From Candidatus Omnitrophota bacterium (lineage in GTDB: Bacteria > Ratteibacteria > UBA8468 > B48-G9 > JAFGKM01), in assembly GCA_023818785.1 (NCBI GenBank), contig JAMWCO010000032.1, positions 1 to 12,178 of the forward strand: a DNA stretch of 12,178 nt, read 5' to 3'. How positions within the stretch are numbered: the first letter of the stretch is position 1; every line of letters starts with the position of its first letter. The translations under genes and the position numbers were made by a program. Positions 1 through 6,228 of this stretch are shown in pieces. Under the pieces are notes generated by a model. That model was not told the origin of the DNA. It did not search any database and saw only the letters and a list, made by a program, of their open reading frames with translations.

Positions 1-656
1 TTTCAACAGTTGAAACACATATTGGTAATTTAGTTATAGGAAATCTTGGAGGGAAAAATGTAGTTGCTATGCAAGGAAGATTTCATCTATATGAGGGTTA
101 TACTCCTTTTCAAGTTGTTTTTCCAATTAGGGTTATGAAATTTCTTGGAATAAATATTTTAATTGAGTCAAATGCTGCTGGTGGTTTAAATCCATTATTT
201 AATAAAGGGGACCTTGTTATAATAACTGACCATATAAATTTGACAGGACAAAATCCACTTATTGGTGAAAATGATGAAAACTTTGGTCCAAGATTTCCAG
301 ATATGTCTTCTCCTTATTCTGAAGATTTAATAAAAATTGCTGAAAAAGTAGGGATTGAAGAAAAAATACCTTTAAAAAAGGGTGTTCTTGTTGGACTTGT
401 TGGTCCAAATCTTGAAACAAAAGCAGAATATAGATTTTTAAGATTGATAGGTGCAGATATGGTTTGTATGTCAACAGTTATTGAAGTTATTGCTGCGGTT
501 CACCTTTCTCTTTCTGTTTTAGGGATTTCTGTTATAACTGATATGTGTTTGCCAGATTCTCTAAGACCTGTCTCTTTTCAAGAAATAGTAGAAGTTGCCA
601 ATTCTGCTGAACCAAAATTGACAAAAATTGTAGAAAAGATTATAATAAATCTATGA
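1..656 (+). CDS. Purine nucleoside phosphorylase, trimeric class I (partial, 5' end outside window)
   Basis: This enzyme cleaves purine (deoxy)nucleosides with phosphate to a free base plus (deoxy)ribose-1-phosphate, in cytosolic purine salvage. The first complete codon is at base 3, and 217 residues are visible. The ATG at 69 is internal, because the upstream in-frame codons encode the family segment STVETHIGNLVIG. Other family motifs in order are MQGRFHLYEGY, SNAAGGLNP, DHINLTGQNPL, GPNLET (substrate Glu) and MSTVIEVIAA. Compared from memory with human PNP, the base-contacting Asn243 is Asp here (codon 540-542, in ITDMCLPD), and the 5'-OH-contacting His257 is Phe (codon 576-578, in SFQEI). 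Both changes lean towards the methylthioadenosine phosphorylase type, although the backbone is clearly PNP. The stop overlaps the next start as ATGA, so the two genes are probably translationally coupled. The family is certain; the exact purine specificity is not. Confidence 0.95.
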   Translation, partial: STVETHIGNLVIGNLGGKNVVAMQGRFHLYEGYTPFQVVFPIRVMKFLGINILIESNAAGGLNPLFNKGDLVIITDHINLTGQNPLIGENDENFGPRFPDMSSPYSEDLIKIAEKVGIEEKIPLKKGVLVGLVGPNLETKAEYRFLRLIGADMVCMSTVIEVIAAVHLSLSVLGISVITDMCLPDSLRPVSFQEIVEVANSAEPKLTKIVEKIIINL

Positions 657-793
657 AAAAAAGTGAAAAGAGAAAGAAGATTACAATAAGATGTAGAAAA
701 TGTTTTATGGTGGATAGTTATGAAATAGAAGAAAAAAAGGAAATTAAGTGTAAACATTGTGGAAGTAAAATTTATAAAATAGATTCTATCTAA
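653..793 (+). CDS. 46-aa zinc-ribbon protein, function unknown
   Basis: This small ORF starts with an ATG that overlaps the phosphorylase stop (ATGA) and ends 25 bases before rpsU. The product is 46 residues with two CxxC knuckles, C14-x2-C17 (CRKC) and C33-x2-C36 (CKHC). It has a very basic N-terminus (MKKSEKRKK) and a Tyr/Lys-rich end. The 15-residue spacing between knuckles and the short beta-prone strands are typical of a single rubredoxin-like or zinc-ribbon fold binding one Zn2+. Such ribbons often bind nucleic acid or a partner protein. I do not recognise a named family. It lacks the acidic C-terminal tail ending in Glu of the LysW carrier. No Shine-Dalgarno is visible, so translation probably depends on coupling to the upstream gene. 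Its position between a salvage enzyme and a ribosomal protein gives no firm clue to its role. Confidence 0.8.
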   Translation: MKKSEKRKKITIRCRKCFMVDSYEIEEKKEIKCKHCGSKIYKIDSI

Positions 794-803
794 AATAAAA
801 GTT

Positions 804-813
804 AGGAGGTGAT
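804..813 (+). promoter_or_regulatory. Ten-base Shine-Dalgarno of rpsU
   Basis: AGGAGGTGAT is complementary to the 3' end of 16S rRNA over ten consecutive bases, far stronger than any other ribosome binding site in this window. It ends five bases before the TTG at 819, and its AGGAGG core lies nine bases from it, so it decides the rpsU start. The in-frame TTG at 813 lies inside the site and is too close to be used. Confidence 0.85.
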
Positions 814-818
814 TGATA

Positions 819-989
819 TTGGTCAGTAATACAAATTTTGAAAAAATTTTTAAACAATTTAAAAGAGAAGTGGAGAGAGAAGGTATTATAAAGGAAATGA
901 AGGAGAGAGAATTTTATGAAAAACCGAGTGAAATAAGGAAAAGGAAAAAATTAAGGAAATATAGACCTCATATAACTTCACAAAAATAA
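819..989 (+). CDS. rpsU: 30S ribosomal protein S21
   Basis: S21 is a small basic protein of the 30S platform, near the anti-Shine-Dalgarno end of 16S rRNA, and helps translation initiation. The 56-residue product carries the family signature: FEKIFKQFKREVEREGI, then KEMKEREFYEKPSEIRK, then a basic KRKKLRKYR tail. The length is normal for S21 (about 55-70 residues). The start is TTG at 819, chosen from the strong upstream site and the family N-terminus. No ATG or GTG in this frame could give a full-length protein. The stop is four bases before the next ATG, which has no Shine-Dalgarno of its own, so the kinase is probably translated by coupling. A rare start paired with a near-perfect binding site suggests that translation of this gene is tuned. 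Confidence 0.95.
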   Translation: MVSNTNFEKIFKQFKREVEREGIIKEMKEREFYEKPSEIRKRKKLRKYRPHITSQK

Positions 990-993
990 TAAA

Positions 994-1950
994 ATGCCTC
1001 CCAAAATCTATACTATTTCATTGAATTCAAGTATTGATTTTACTTTTTATTTAAAAGATATTCTCTTTGAAGATGTGAATAGGATTGAAAAAATAAGGGT
1101 TGACCCTGGTGGAAAGGGTATGAATATTTCAAGGATGTTAAAAAAACTTGGAGAAGAATCAATATCTATAACATTTATTGGGAAAAATAATGGTAAATTT
1201 TATAAAGATTTGTTAAAGAAAGAGAAAATTAATTTTATTCCAATTAAAATCAGTGGTGAATTAAGAAACATATATAATTTTATTTCTCAAAAAAAAGTTT
1301 TAAGATTTAATGAGAAGGGTCCAGAGATAAAAAGAGAGGAATTAAAAAAATTATGGTATATTTTAGAAAATTTAAATTTTAAAGAAGGTGATTTTCTCGT
1401 AATGTCTGGGAGTATACCTCCTGGGATAAAAAAAAATATTTATGCAGAGATAATAAAAAAAGTTAAAAAGCACAATCTATACACAGTTGTTGATGCAGAT
1501 GGAGAAGTTTTAAAAGAAGCAATAAAAGAAAAACCATTTATAATAAAGCCAAATATAGAAGAACTTGAAAGATGTTTAAATGAAAAAATTGAGAATTTTA
1601 AAAAATTAAATGATATTTGTATTTATTTAATAAATTCTGGAATATCTATAATCCTTGTAACAATTGGGAAGAATGGTGCAATATTATTTTCAAAAGAGAA
1701 AATAATTTATTCAAAGCCACCAGAAATAAATTTTAAAAGTAGTATTGGATGTGGAGATGCATTTTTATCTGCTTTTTTATATAAATTTAAAAAGGGAAAA
1801 AGTTACGATGAGTGTTTAAAATTTGCTGTTGCAACTGGAACTGCAAAGGCAGAAGAAGAAGGAACAAAAATGCCATCTTTATCAAAAATAAAAAAAATTC
1901 TTCCATTTGTGAAAATATATGAAGATTTAAAAAACTTTATTTTTATATGA
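994..1950 (+). CDS. PfkB-family phosphosugar kinase (1-phosphofructokinase / LacC type)
   Basis: This is an ATP-dependent sugar kinase of the ribokinase/PfkB superfamily, 318 residues, a normal length. Visible motifs are the substrate-binding DPGGKGMNISR (residues 37-47), SGSIPPG (138-144), VDADGE, KPNIEEL, and the PfkB signature 2 core GCGDAF, where D255 is the expected catalytic base (the usual form is GAGDS). The GGKG-M-N pattern is that of kinases acting on phosphosugars (FruK, LacC, PfkB) rather than ribokinase, so a fructose-1-phosphate, fructose-6-phosphate, tagatose-6-phosphate or other sugar-phosphate substrate is likely. The run also encodes a purine nucleoside phosphorylase, so ribose-1-phosphate is an open alternative. 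No phosphotransferase-system gene lies nearby to support a fru operon. The gene starts four bases after rpsU and overlaps the next start as ATGA. Confidence 0.88.
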   Translation: MPPKIYTISLNSSIDFTFYLKDILFEDVNRIEKIRVDPGGKGMNISRMLKKLGEESISITFIGKNNGKFYKDLLKKEKINFIPIKISGELRNIYNFISQKKVLRFNEKGPEIKREELKKLWYILENLNFKEGDFLVMSGSIPPGIKKNIYAEIIKKVKKHNLYTVVDADGEVLKEAIKEKPFIIKPNIEELERCLNEKIENFKKLNDICIYLINSGISIILVTIGKNGAILFSKEKIIYSKPPEINFKSSIGCGDAFLSAFLYKFKKGKSYDECLKFAVATGTAKAEEEGTKMPSLSKIKKILPFVKIYEDLKNFIFI

Positions 1951-2801
1951 AAAGATATATATGTGGAATTGATGAGAATGGTTTTGGTCCTATTTTAGGT
2001 CCTCTTATTATAACAGGTATTTTAACAGATGAAAATGTAGAAATCCCTGATTATATAAAAGATAGCAAAATTTTTTATAGAAATAAAAATGATTTTAAAA
2101 AAATAGAAGAAATTGCAATCATCTCTTTTTATTTTATTGAGAATAAATTACCAGATTCTCCTTATGAAATTTTCAGAAATTTTACTTCTTCTAAATGTCT
2201 TCTTGATGATAATATCTGTGAGAAGAATATACCTTTAAGTTTCAAAATTAAAAATTTAGAATCTGTTTTGGGGAAATATGAAGATTTTATATCTCAAAAA
2301 TATAAATTTAAAGAAATAAAAATAAATGTAGTATGTCCTTATCTTTTTAATGATTTTTTAAATAAAAAAAATTCAAAATTTATACTTAATCTTTCAAATT
2401 TCTGTAAGATAATTAAAGAAATGGCGAAATATAAAAATGTGAAATTTTTCTGTGGGAAAATTGGTTCACTTACTTATTACAAAAAATATCTTTCTTACTT
2501 TTTCCCTGAATATGAAATAAAAACAAGCAAAGAAGAAAAAAATTTTTCTTCTTATCAAATCCTCAAAAAAAATCAGAATTTTGAAATTTCTTTTTATAAA
2601 AATGTTGAAAAAGTATCTTCTCTTACATCTTTATCTTCAATAATCGGTAAATATATAAGAGAAATTATAATGGAAAGCATAAGAAAAAGTTTAAACATAA
2701 AAGAAGAGATTTCTGGTTATAGGGATGGAAAAACAAAAAAGATTATTGAAAATATTGATTTTTCAAAATTTAAGAAAGAATGTATAATTAGAGTTTCTTA
2801 A
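1947..2801 (+). CDS. Divergent RNase HII-like protein (RNase H fold)
   Basis: The N-terminus GIDENGFGPILGPL (residues 7-20) matches the RNase HII/HIII signature GIDEAGRGPLAGP, including the first two metal ligands (D9, E10). It is followed by a DSK-like element (DSKIF). Near the C-terminus, SSIIGKYIRE (230-239) matches the RNase HII helix ASIIAKVTRD. True RNase HII cuts RNA at RNA-DNA junctions. Here the strand that normally carries the third Asp reads FFCGKIG (C169, G170, K171), with no Asp. The fourth acidic site falls in NVEKVSS (219-225), where only E221 could serve. At 284 residues it is longer than RNase HII (about 200). It resembles a 'GIDENG' family I recall from myxobacteria and planctomycetes, whose role is not known to me. 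The RNase H fold is likely; activity is doubtful. The ATGA start overlap ties it to the kinase gene. Confidence 0.7.
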   Translation: MKRYICGIDENGFGPILGPLIITGILTDENVEIPDYIKDSKIFYRNKNDFKKIEEIAIISFYFIENKLPDSPYEIFRNFTSSKCLLDDNICEKNIPLSFKIKNLESVLGKYEDFISQKYKFKEIKINVVCPYLFNDFLNKKNSKFILNLSNFCKIIKEMAKYKNVKFFCGKIGSLTYYKKYLSYFFPEYEIKTSKEEKNFSSYQILKKNQNFEISFYKNVEKVSSLTSLSSIIGKYIREIIMESIRKSLNIKEEISGYRDGKTKKIIENIDFSKFKKECIIRVS

Positions 2802-2808
2802 AGATAAT

Positions 2809-2836
2809 TTGTCATTTTTTATTTTTAAGGTATAAT
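2809..2836 (+). promoter_or_regulatory. Sigma70 promoter giving a leaderless transcript
   Basis: TTGTCA (2809-2814), a 16-base spacer, then a perfect TATAAT (2831-2836). Only seven bases separate the -10 box from the ATG at 2844, so transcription should begin within a base or two of the start codon. The AAGG at 2827-2830 lies upstream of the predicted +1 and cannot act as a ribosome binding site. Confidence 0.8.
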
Positions 2837-2843
2837 ATTTAAG

Positions 2844-3533
2844 ATGAAGAGAATCATTGAATTTTATAAAGGTCTTAATCAAAAAAGAAAAGTTATATTT
2901 TGGGTTGCTGTAGGTATTATCTGTCTTTCAATTTTAAGAGTTTCTATATGGAGTGCAAAAAGAAATAAAACCCCAACTGCAAAAAAATATATTAAGCATA
3001 TAAAAAGTCAAGACGAAAATGAAAAAATATATGGAATTTATACTGTAGGTAATTTAAAAATAAAAGAAATCCTTCCTGAGATAGAAGAAATATTTCAGAA
3101 AGACCAAAATGAACAAGTAAAAAGAGTTTGTGCTTGGAGTATTGGCCAAATTGATTTTAATAAATTGCTTACATATCTTGATAGTTCAGACAAAAAAATT
3201 AAAGATATAACTTTTGAAACAATTTTAAAAATTGATAAGAAAAATGTTGATTATTTAATTGAAAGATTTGATAAAGAGGATATAGAAACAAAATTAAAAA
3301 TACTTTCTTATATGAAATCACCAGAGTATCAGGATAAATTAATGAAGATAATAGAGAATGAAAATGAAGATATTAATGTAAGGAAATCTGCTCTTGAAAT
3401 AGTTAAGAATGTTTGTAAGTGGGAAGAAATTGAAACATCTTTATGGGCTTTATATTATAATGAAAAAAATGATGAAATGAAAAATTATGTTTACCAGGTT
3501 ATAAATGAAATGAGAAAAAGAGGTCAAAAATGA
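2844..3533 (+). CDS. Membrane-anchored HEAT-repeat protein
   Basis: The product has 229 residues. A basic N-terminus (K2, R3, K9, K14, R15, K16) precedes one hydrophobic segment at about 17-36 (IFWVAVGIICLSIL), so it is probably an N-in, C-out single-pass anchor rather than a cleaved signal. The rest is a chain of helical pairs with the HEAT pattern, roughly at 46-70, 74-105, 106-131, 134-158, 161-190 and 195-224. The clearest are VKRVCAWSIGQI and VRKSALEIVKN. HEAT arrays bind proteins and have no catalytic residues, so the likely role is a scaffold at the membrane. The gene has its own promoter and overlaps the prepilin start as ATGA, which suggests a role with that pseudopilin or its secretion machine (inference). 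No specific family was recognised. Confidence 0.75.
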   Translation: MKRIIEFYKGLNQKRKVIFWVAVGIICLSILRVSIWSAKRNKTPTAKKYIKHIKSQDENEKIYGIYTVGNLKIKEILPEIEEIFQKDQNEQVKRVCAWSIGQIDFNKLLTYLDSSDKKIKDITFETILKIDKKNVDYLIERFDKEDIETKLKILSYMKSPEYQDKLMKIIENENEDINVRKSALEIVKNVCKWEEIETSLWALYYNEKNDEMKNYVYQVINEMRKRGQK

Positions 3534-4237
3534 AAATTGGAAAAACAGGATTTACTTTGATAGAATTACTTGTTGTAATTGCAATAATATCAATGCTTGC
3601 AGGCCAAATTTTACCATCTCTTTCAACAGCAAGGGAAAAAGGGAGACAAGCAAATTGTATAAATAATCTTCATCAAATTGGACTTGCAATTGAAATGTAT
3701 TATCAGGATTATGATGATTATCCAATTTGGTTGTCAAATCTATGTAAAAGTGAAACAGTTGGTCTTGGAAGCAATTATCTTGGGAAAGGGAAGATATTTA
3801 TATGTTTAACTGATTTAAATAGAGGGAATAGAGGGCATGGTAATCTTTCTTTCCCTGAAATAAATGATATACCTCTTTCAAAAGTTCAAATTTTTTATTC
3901 TTATACTCCTTCTGCTTTTGATACAATTGGATATAGTTATAGGAATCCAGATATAGAGAATTGTTCTTATTCTTATGAATTTGCTCCAACTAGATCTAAT
4001 TGGTTTGAGTCCACTCATACTCCAGAAGAAATACAACAGGCAGATACAAATGGCGATGGAATTGTAACATGGAGAGAAGCAAAGATATGGCAGTCATTAC
4101 ATGGATATGGAGGTCAAGTTCCTATTGTTAGATGTTTCTGGCATAATTATAATTTTAAACAGAAGGTATTAAATCTTGCTTTTAGAGATTATAATGTTTA
4201 TATAAGTGATATGGAATGGGAATCTTCTTCTTATTAA
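3530..4237 (+). CDS. Prepilin / type II secretion pseudopilin-like protein with an EF-hand loop
   Basis: A class III leader MKIGKTG is cut by prepilin peptidase between G7 and F8. The mature protein starts FTLIELLVVIAII, with Glu at +5 (E12), and runs into a hydrophobic helix to about residue 30. ANCINNLHQIGLAIEMYYQDYDD is the usual helix-to-globular-head transition of GspG-like and DUF1559-like pilins. The head contains a canonical EF-hand calcium loop at 172-183, with D172, N174, D176, T180 and E183 at positions 1, 3, 5, 9 and 12. The end (WHNYN...VLNLAFRDYNVY) resembles the H-to-DGHV region of DUF1559-like proteins, with DY in place of DG. It is 235 residues long. A good site (AAGAGG, 3518-3523) precedes the ATG. 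No secretion ATPase or prepilin peptidase lies nearby. The stop overlaps that of the convergent epimerase gene. Confidence 0.88.
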   Translation: MKIGKTGFTLIELLVVIAIISMLAGQILPSLSTAREKGRQANCINNLHQIGLAIEMYYQDYDDYPIWLSNLCKSETVGLGSNYLGKGKIFICLTDLNRGNRGHGNLSFPEINDIPLSKVQIFYSYTPSAFDTIGYSYRNPDIENCSYSYEFAPTRSNWFESTHTPEEIQQADTNGDGIVTWREAKIWQSLHGYGGQVPIVRCFWHNYNFKQKVLNLAFRDYNVYISDMEWESSSY

Positions 4238-5160
4238 TTTTTATTTAAGAACCATTCAATTGTTTTCTTTATTCCTTCTTCAATTTTATACTTTGGAGAC
4301 CAGCCTGTATATCTTTTAACCTTCTCTATTGAAATACAACTCCTTTTTAATTCTCCTTTTTTTGCCTTTCTGTAAACTTTCTTACAATCTTTCCCTATGT
4401 TTTCATTTATAATATCAAAAACCCTATTTACACTTGTTTCAATTCCAGTTCCAATATTAAAAATTCCATTTATATCATTTTCCATAAATAAAATGTTTGC
4501 ATCTACAACATCTTCAATATAAATGAAATCCCTTGTTTGTTCCCCATCACCAAAAATTATGCATTCTTTACCTTCAATTACTCTTGATATAAAAATACTA
4601 ATCACACCTGCCTCTGATAAATAATTCTGTCTCGGTCCATAAACATTTCCATACCTTAAAGATACAAAATTGATTCCATAATTTTTACTATATGCATATA
4701 ATAATTTCTCACAGGTTAACTTTGATATTCCATAGATACAAATAGGAAATGGTTCAACACTTTCAGGAGTTGGAAATATATCTGTCAATCCATACATAAC
4801 TCCACCAGTTGAAGAAAAAATAATTTTTTTAGGTGGATTTTTTTTTAATTCTTCAAGCAAGTTTACAATACCAATAACATTAACATTTATATCAAAAATA
4901 GGGTCTTTTTCACCTTTTCTTACATTTATTTGACCAGCAAAATGAAATACATAATCAAAACTATAATTTTTAAAAATATCACTTAATTTTTCTTTCTCTT
5001 GTATATCAACATTATAAAAAATTGCTTTCTTATTTAAATTCTCAATAAATCCAGTTGAAAGATTATCAATAACAATGACTTGGTTCTTTTCTTCTATTAA
5101 TCTATCAACTGTATGACTCCCTATAAAACCACATCCACCAGTAACAAGTATTTTTGCCAT
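4234..5160 (-). CDS. NAD-dependent epimerase, UDP-glucose 4-epimerase (GalE) type
   Basis: This is an extended short-chain dehydrogenase, 308 residues, probably interconverting UDP-hexose C4 epimers in the cytosol. Motifs are the NAD(P)-binding TGGCGFIGSH (7-16), DNLSTG (32-37), the HFAGQ segment, FSSTGG (115-120) and the catalytic pair Y143-x3-K147 (YGISK). Further on come YGPRQNYLSEAGV, FGDGEQTRDFIYIEDVV and the closing GWSPK. The YGPRQ...GEQTRDF pattern is typical of archaeal and bacterial GalE homologues. The start is ATG at 5160, which overlaps the upstream stop as TAATG and is preceded by AAAGGA. The longer TTG reading at 5190 would add ten residues before the Rossmann strand and is disfavoured. 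C4 epimerisation is likely; a 4,6-dehydratase is less likely. The sugar remains open. Confidence 0.88.
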   Translation of the reverse strand: MAKILVTGGCGFIGSHTVDRLIEEKNQVIVIDNLSTGFIENLNKKAIFYNVDIQEKEKLSDIFKNYSFDYVFHFAGQINVRKGEKDPIFDINVNVIGIVNLLEELKKNPPKKIIFSSTGGVMYGLTDIFPTPESVEPFPICIYGISKLTCEKLLYAYSKNYGINFVSLRYGNVYGPRQNYLSEAGVISIFISRVIEGKECIIFGDGEQTRDFIYIEDVVDANILFMENDINGIFNIGTGIETSVNRVFDIINENIGKDCKKVYRKAKKGELKRSCISIEKVKRYTGWSPKYKIEEGIKKTIEWFLNKN

Positions 5161-6134
5161 TATTCCTTTAAAACTATATCTTTTATCCAATTTTTATTTT
5201 CATTATACCAGTTTACTGTTCTTTCAATCCCTTCTTCTATATCTATCTTAGGAGACCAATTCAATAAATTTTTTGCTTTTGTAATATCAGCGTATGTTTC
5301 TCTAATATCTGCTTTATGGAAATCAGTGTAAATAATTTTTGCTTTTTTATTCAGTTTTTTTTCTATAATTTTTATAACTTCATTTAATTGATATGGATGA
5401 TTATTCCCAAGATTTATTATATGAAAACCTGATAAATTAAGTCCTAAAATGGTCCCTTCTGCAATGTCATCAATATAAGTAAAATCTCTGATTTGTGTCC
5501 CATCTCCAAAAATAGTTATTTCTTTCTCTTCATCTATAAGTTTAATAAATTTAAAAATACTCATATCAGGTCTTCCTGCTGGACCATAAACTGTAAAATA
5601 CCTAAAAATGATGACATCAATTCCATATAAATAATGATAGGTGTAACAAGTAAGTTCTGCTGCTTTTTTACTTGCTGCATATGGAGAAATAGGATTATTA
5701 ACAGGTAAATCTTCAGAAAAAGGGATTGGACACCCTGCATAGAGTGAAGATGTTGAAGAAAGAATAAACTTTTTAATTCCAAAATCCTTTGTGCATTCAA
5801 GAAGATTTAAATTTCCTATAACATTTGTAAGATAATAAATTTCTGGATTTTCAATGCTTGCTCTTACTCCAGCACGAGCAGCAAGATTTATTATTATATC
5901 TGGTTTTGCTTCCTTTACAATATACTTTATCTCCTTCTTTGAAATATCAAACTTAACATCTATAAAATTTTTATATTTTTTTAATTTTTCAAGGCGCCAG
6001 ATTTTTAAACGAACATCATAATAGTCATTCAAATCATCAATACCTAAAACTTCTTCTCCTTGTTCAAGTAATTTCTCACATACTTTCCAGCCAATAAAAC
6101 CAGATGCACCTGTAACTAAAATTTTTTTCACCAT
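5160..6134 (-). CDS. UDP-glucuronate 4-epimerase-like protein
   Basis: This extended SDR enzyme has 324 residues and probably interconverts UDP-glucuronate and UDP-galacturonate for surface polysaccharide. Its GAE-family features are TGASGFIGWKVCEKLL at the NAD site, DDLNDYYDVRLK (33-44), AARAGVRASIENP (85-97), PISPYAASKKAAEL with catalytic Y152 and K156, the serine/threonine cluster SSTSS (126-130), and RYFTVYGPAGRPDM. The start is ATG 6134, because a perfect extended -10 box lies just upstream and the TTG at 6146 would fall before the predicted transcript start. A few arginines (R42, R47, R87) use CGC or CGT in a region that otherwise uses AGA/AGG, a faint hint of different ancestry. It is co-transcribed with the following epimerase. 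No glycosyltransferase is in view to name the product polymer. Confidence 0.88.
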   Translation of the reverse strand: MVKKILVTGASGFIGWKVCEKLLEQGEEVLGIDDLNDYYDVRLKIWRLEKLKKYKNFIDVKFDISKKEIKYIVKEAKPDIIINLAARAGVRASIENPEIYYLTNVIGNLNLLECTKDFGIKKFILSSTSSLYAGCPIPFSEDLPVNNPISPYAASKKAAELTCYTYHYLYGIDVIIFRYFTVYGPAGRPDMSIFKFIKLIDEEKEITIFGDGTQIRDFTYIDDIAEGTILGLNLSGFHIINLGNNHPYQLNEVIKIIEKKLNKKAKIIYTDFHKADIRETYADITKAKNLLNWSPKIDIEEGIERTVNWYNENKNWIKDIVLKE

Positions 6135-6148
6135 TTTTTCAATCAATA

Positions 6149-6157
6149 ATTATATCA
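6149..6157 (-). promoter_or_regulatory. Extended -10 promoter for the epimerase pair
   Basis: Read on the minus strand this is TGATATAAT, a perfect TGn-TATAAT extended -10. It predicts a start near 6142 and a leader of only about 8 bases before the ATG at 6134. A clear -35 is not visible, as expected for extended -10 promoters. A second TATAAT lies at 6160-6165. Confidence 0.65.
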
Positions 6158-6181
6158 CAATTATATTTTAATAATAAAAAC

Positions 6182-6210
6182 TTGAAAAAATTTTCAGTAT
6201 GTAGTATAAT
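6182..6210 (+). promoter_or_regulatory. Sigma70 promoter of the small exported protein
   Basis: TTGAAA (6182-6187), 17 bases, TATAAT (6205-6210). It is followed by a GGGGG ribosome site (6220-6224) and the ATG at 6229, giving a leader of about 12 bases. It is back to back with the epimerase promoter. Confidence 0.85.
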
Positions 6211-6228
6211 TTTTAAAAAGGGGGATAT

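Noticed and set aside
653..793. LysW-like amino-group carrier, which with the aminotransferase and M20 hydrolase would make a LysW pathway
   Set aside because: LysW ends in an acidic tail with C-terminal Glu. This protein is basic and ends in Ile, and the genes are over 9 kb apart.
5161..5190. TTG start at 5190 for the GalE-type epimerase
   Set aside because: It lies inside the upstream gene and adds ten residues before the Rossmann strand. The ATG at 5160 fits the family start and overlaps the upstream stop as TAATG.
6135..6146. TTG start at 6146 for the UDP-glucuronate epimerase
   Set aside because: It is upstream of the transcript start predicted from TGATATAAT. The ATG at 6134 matches the family N-terminus.
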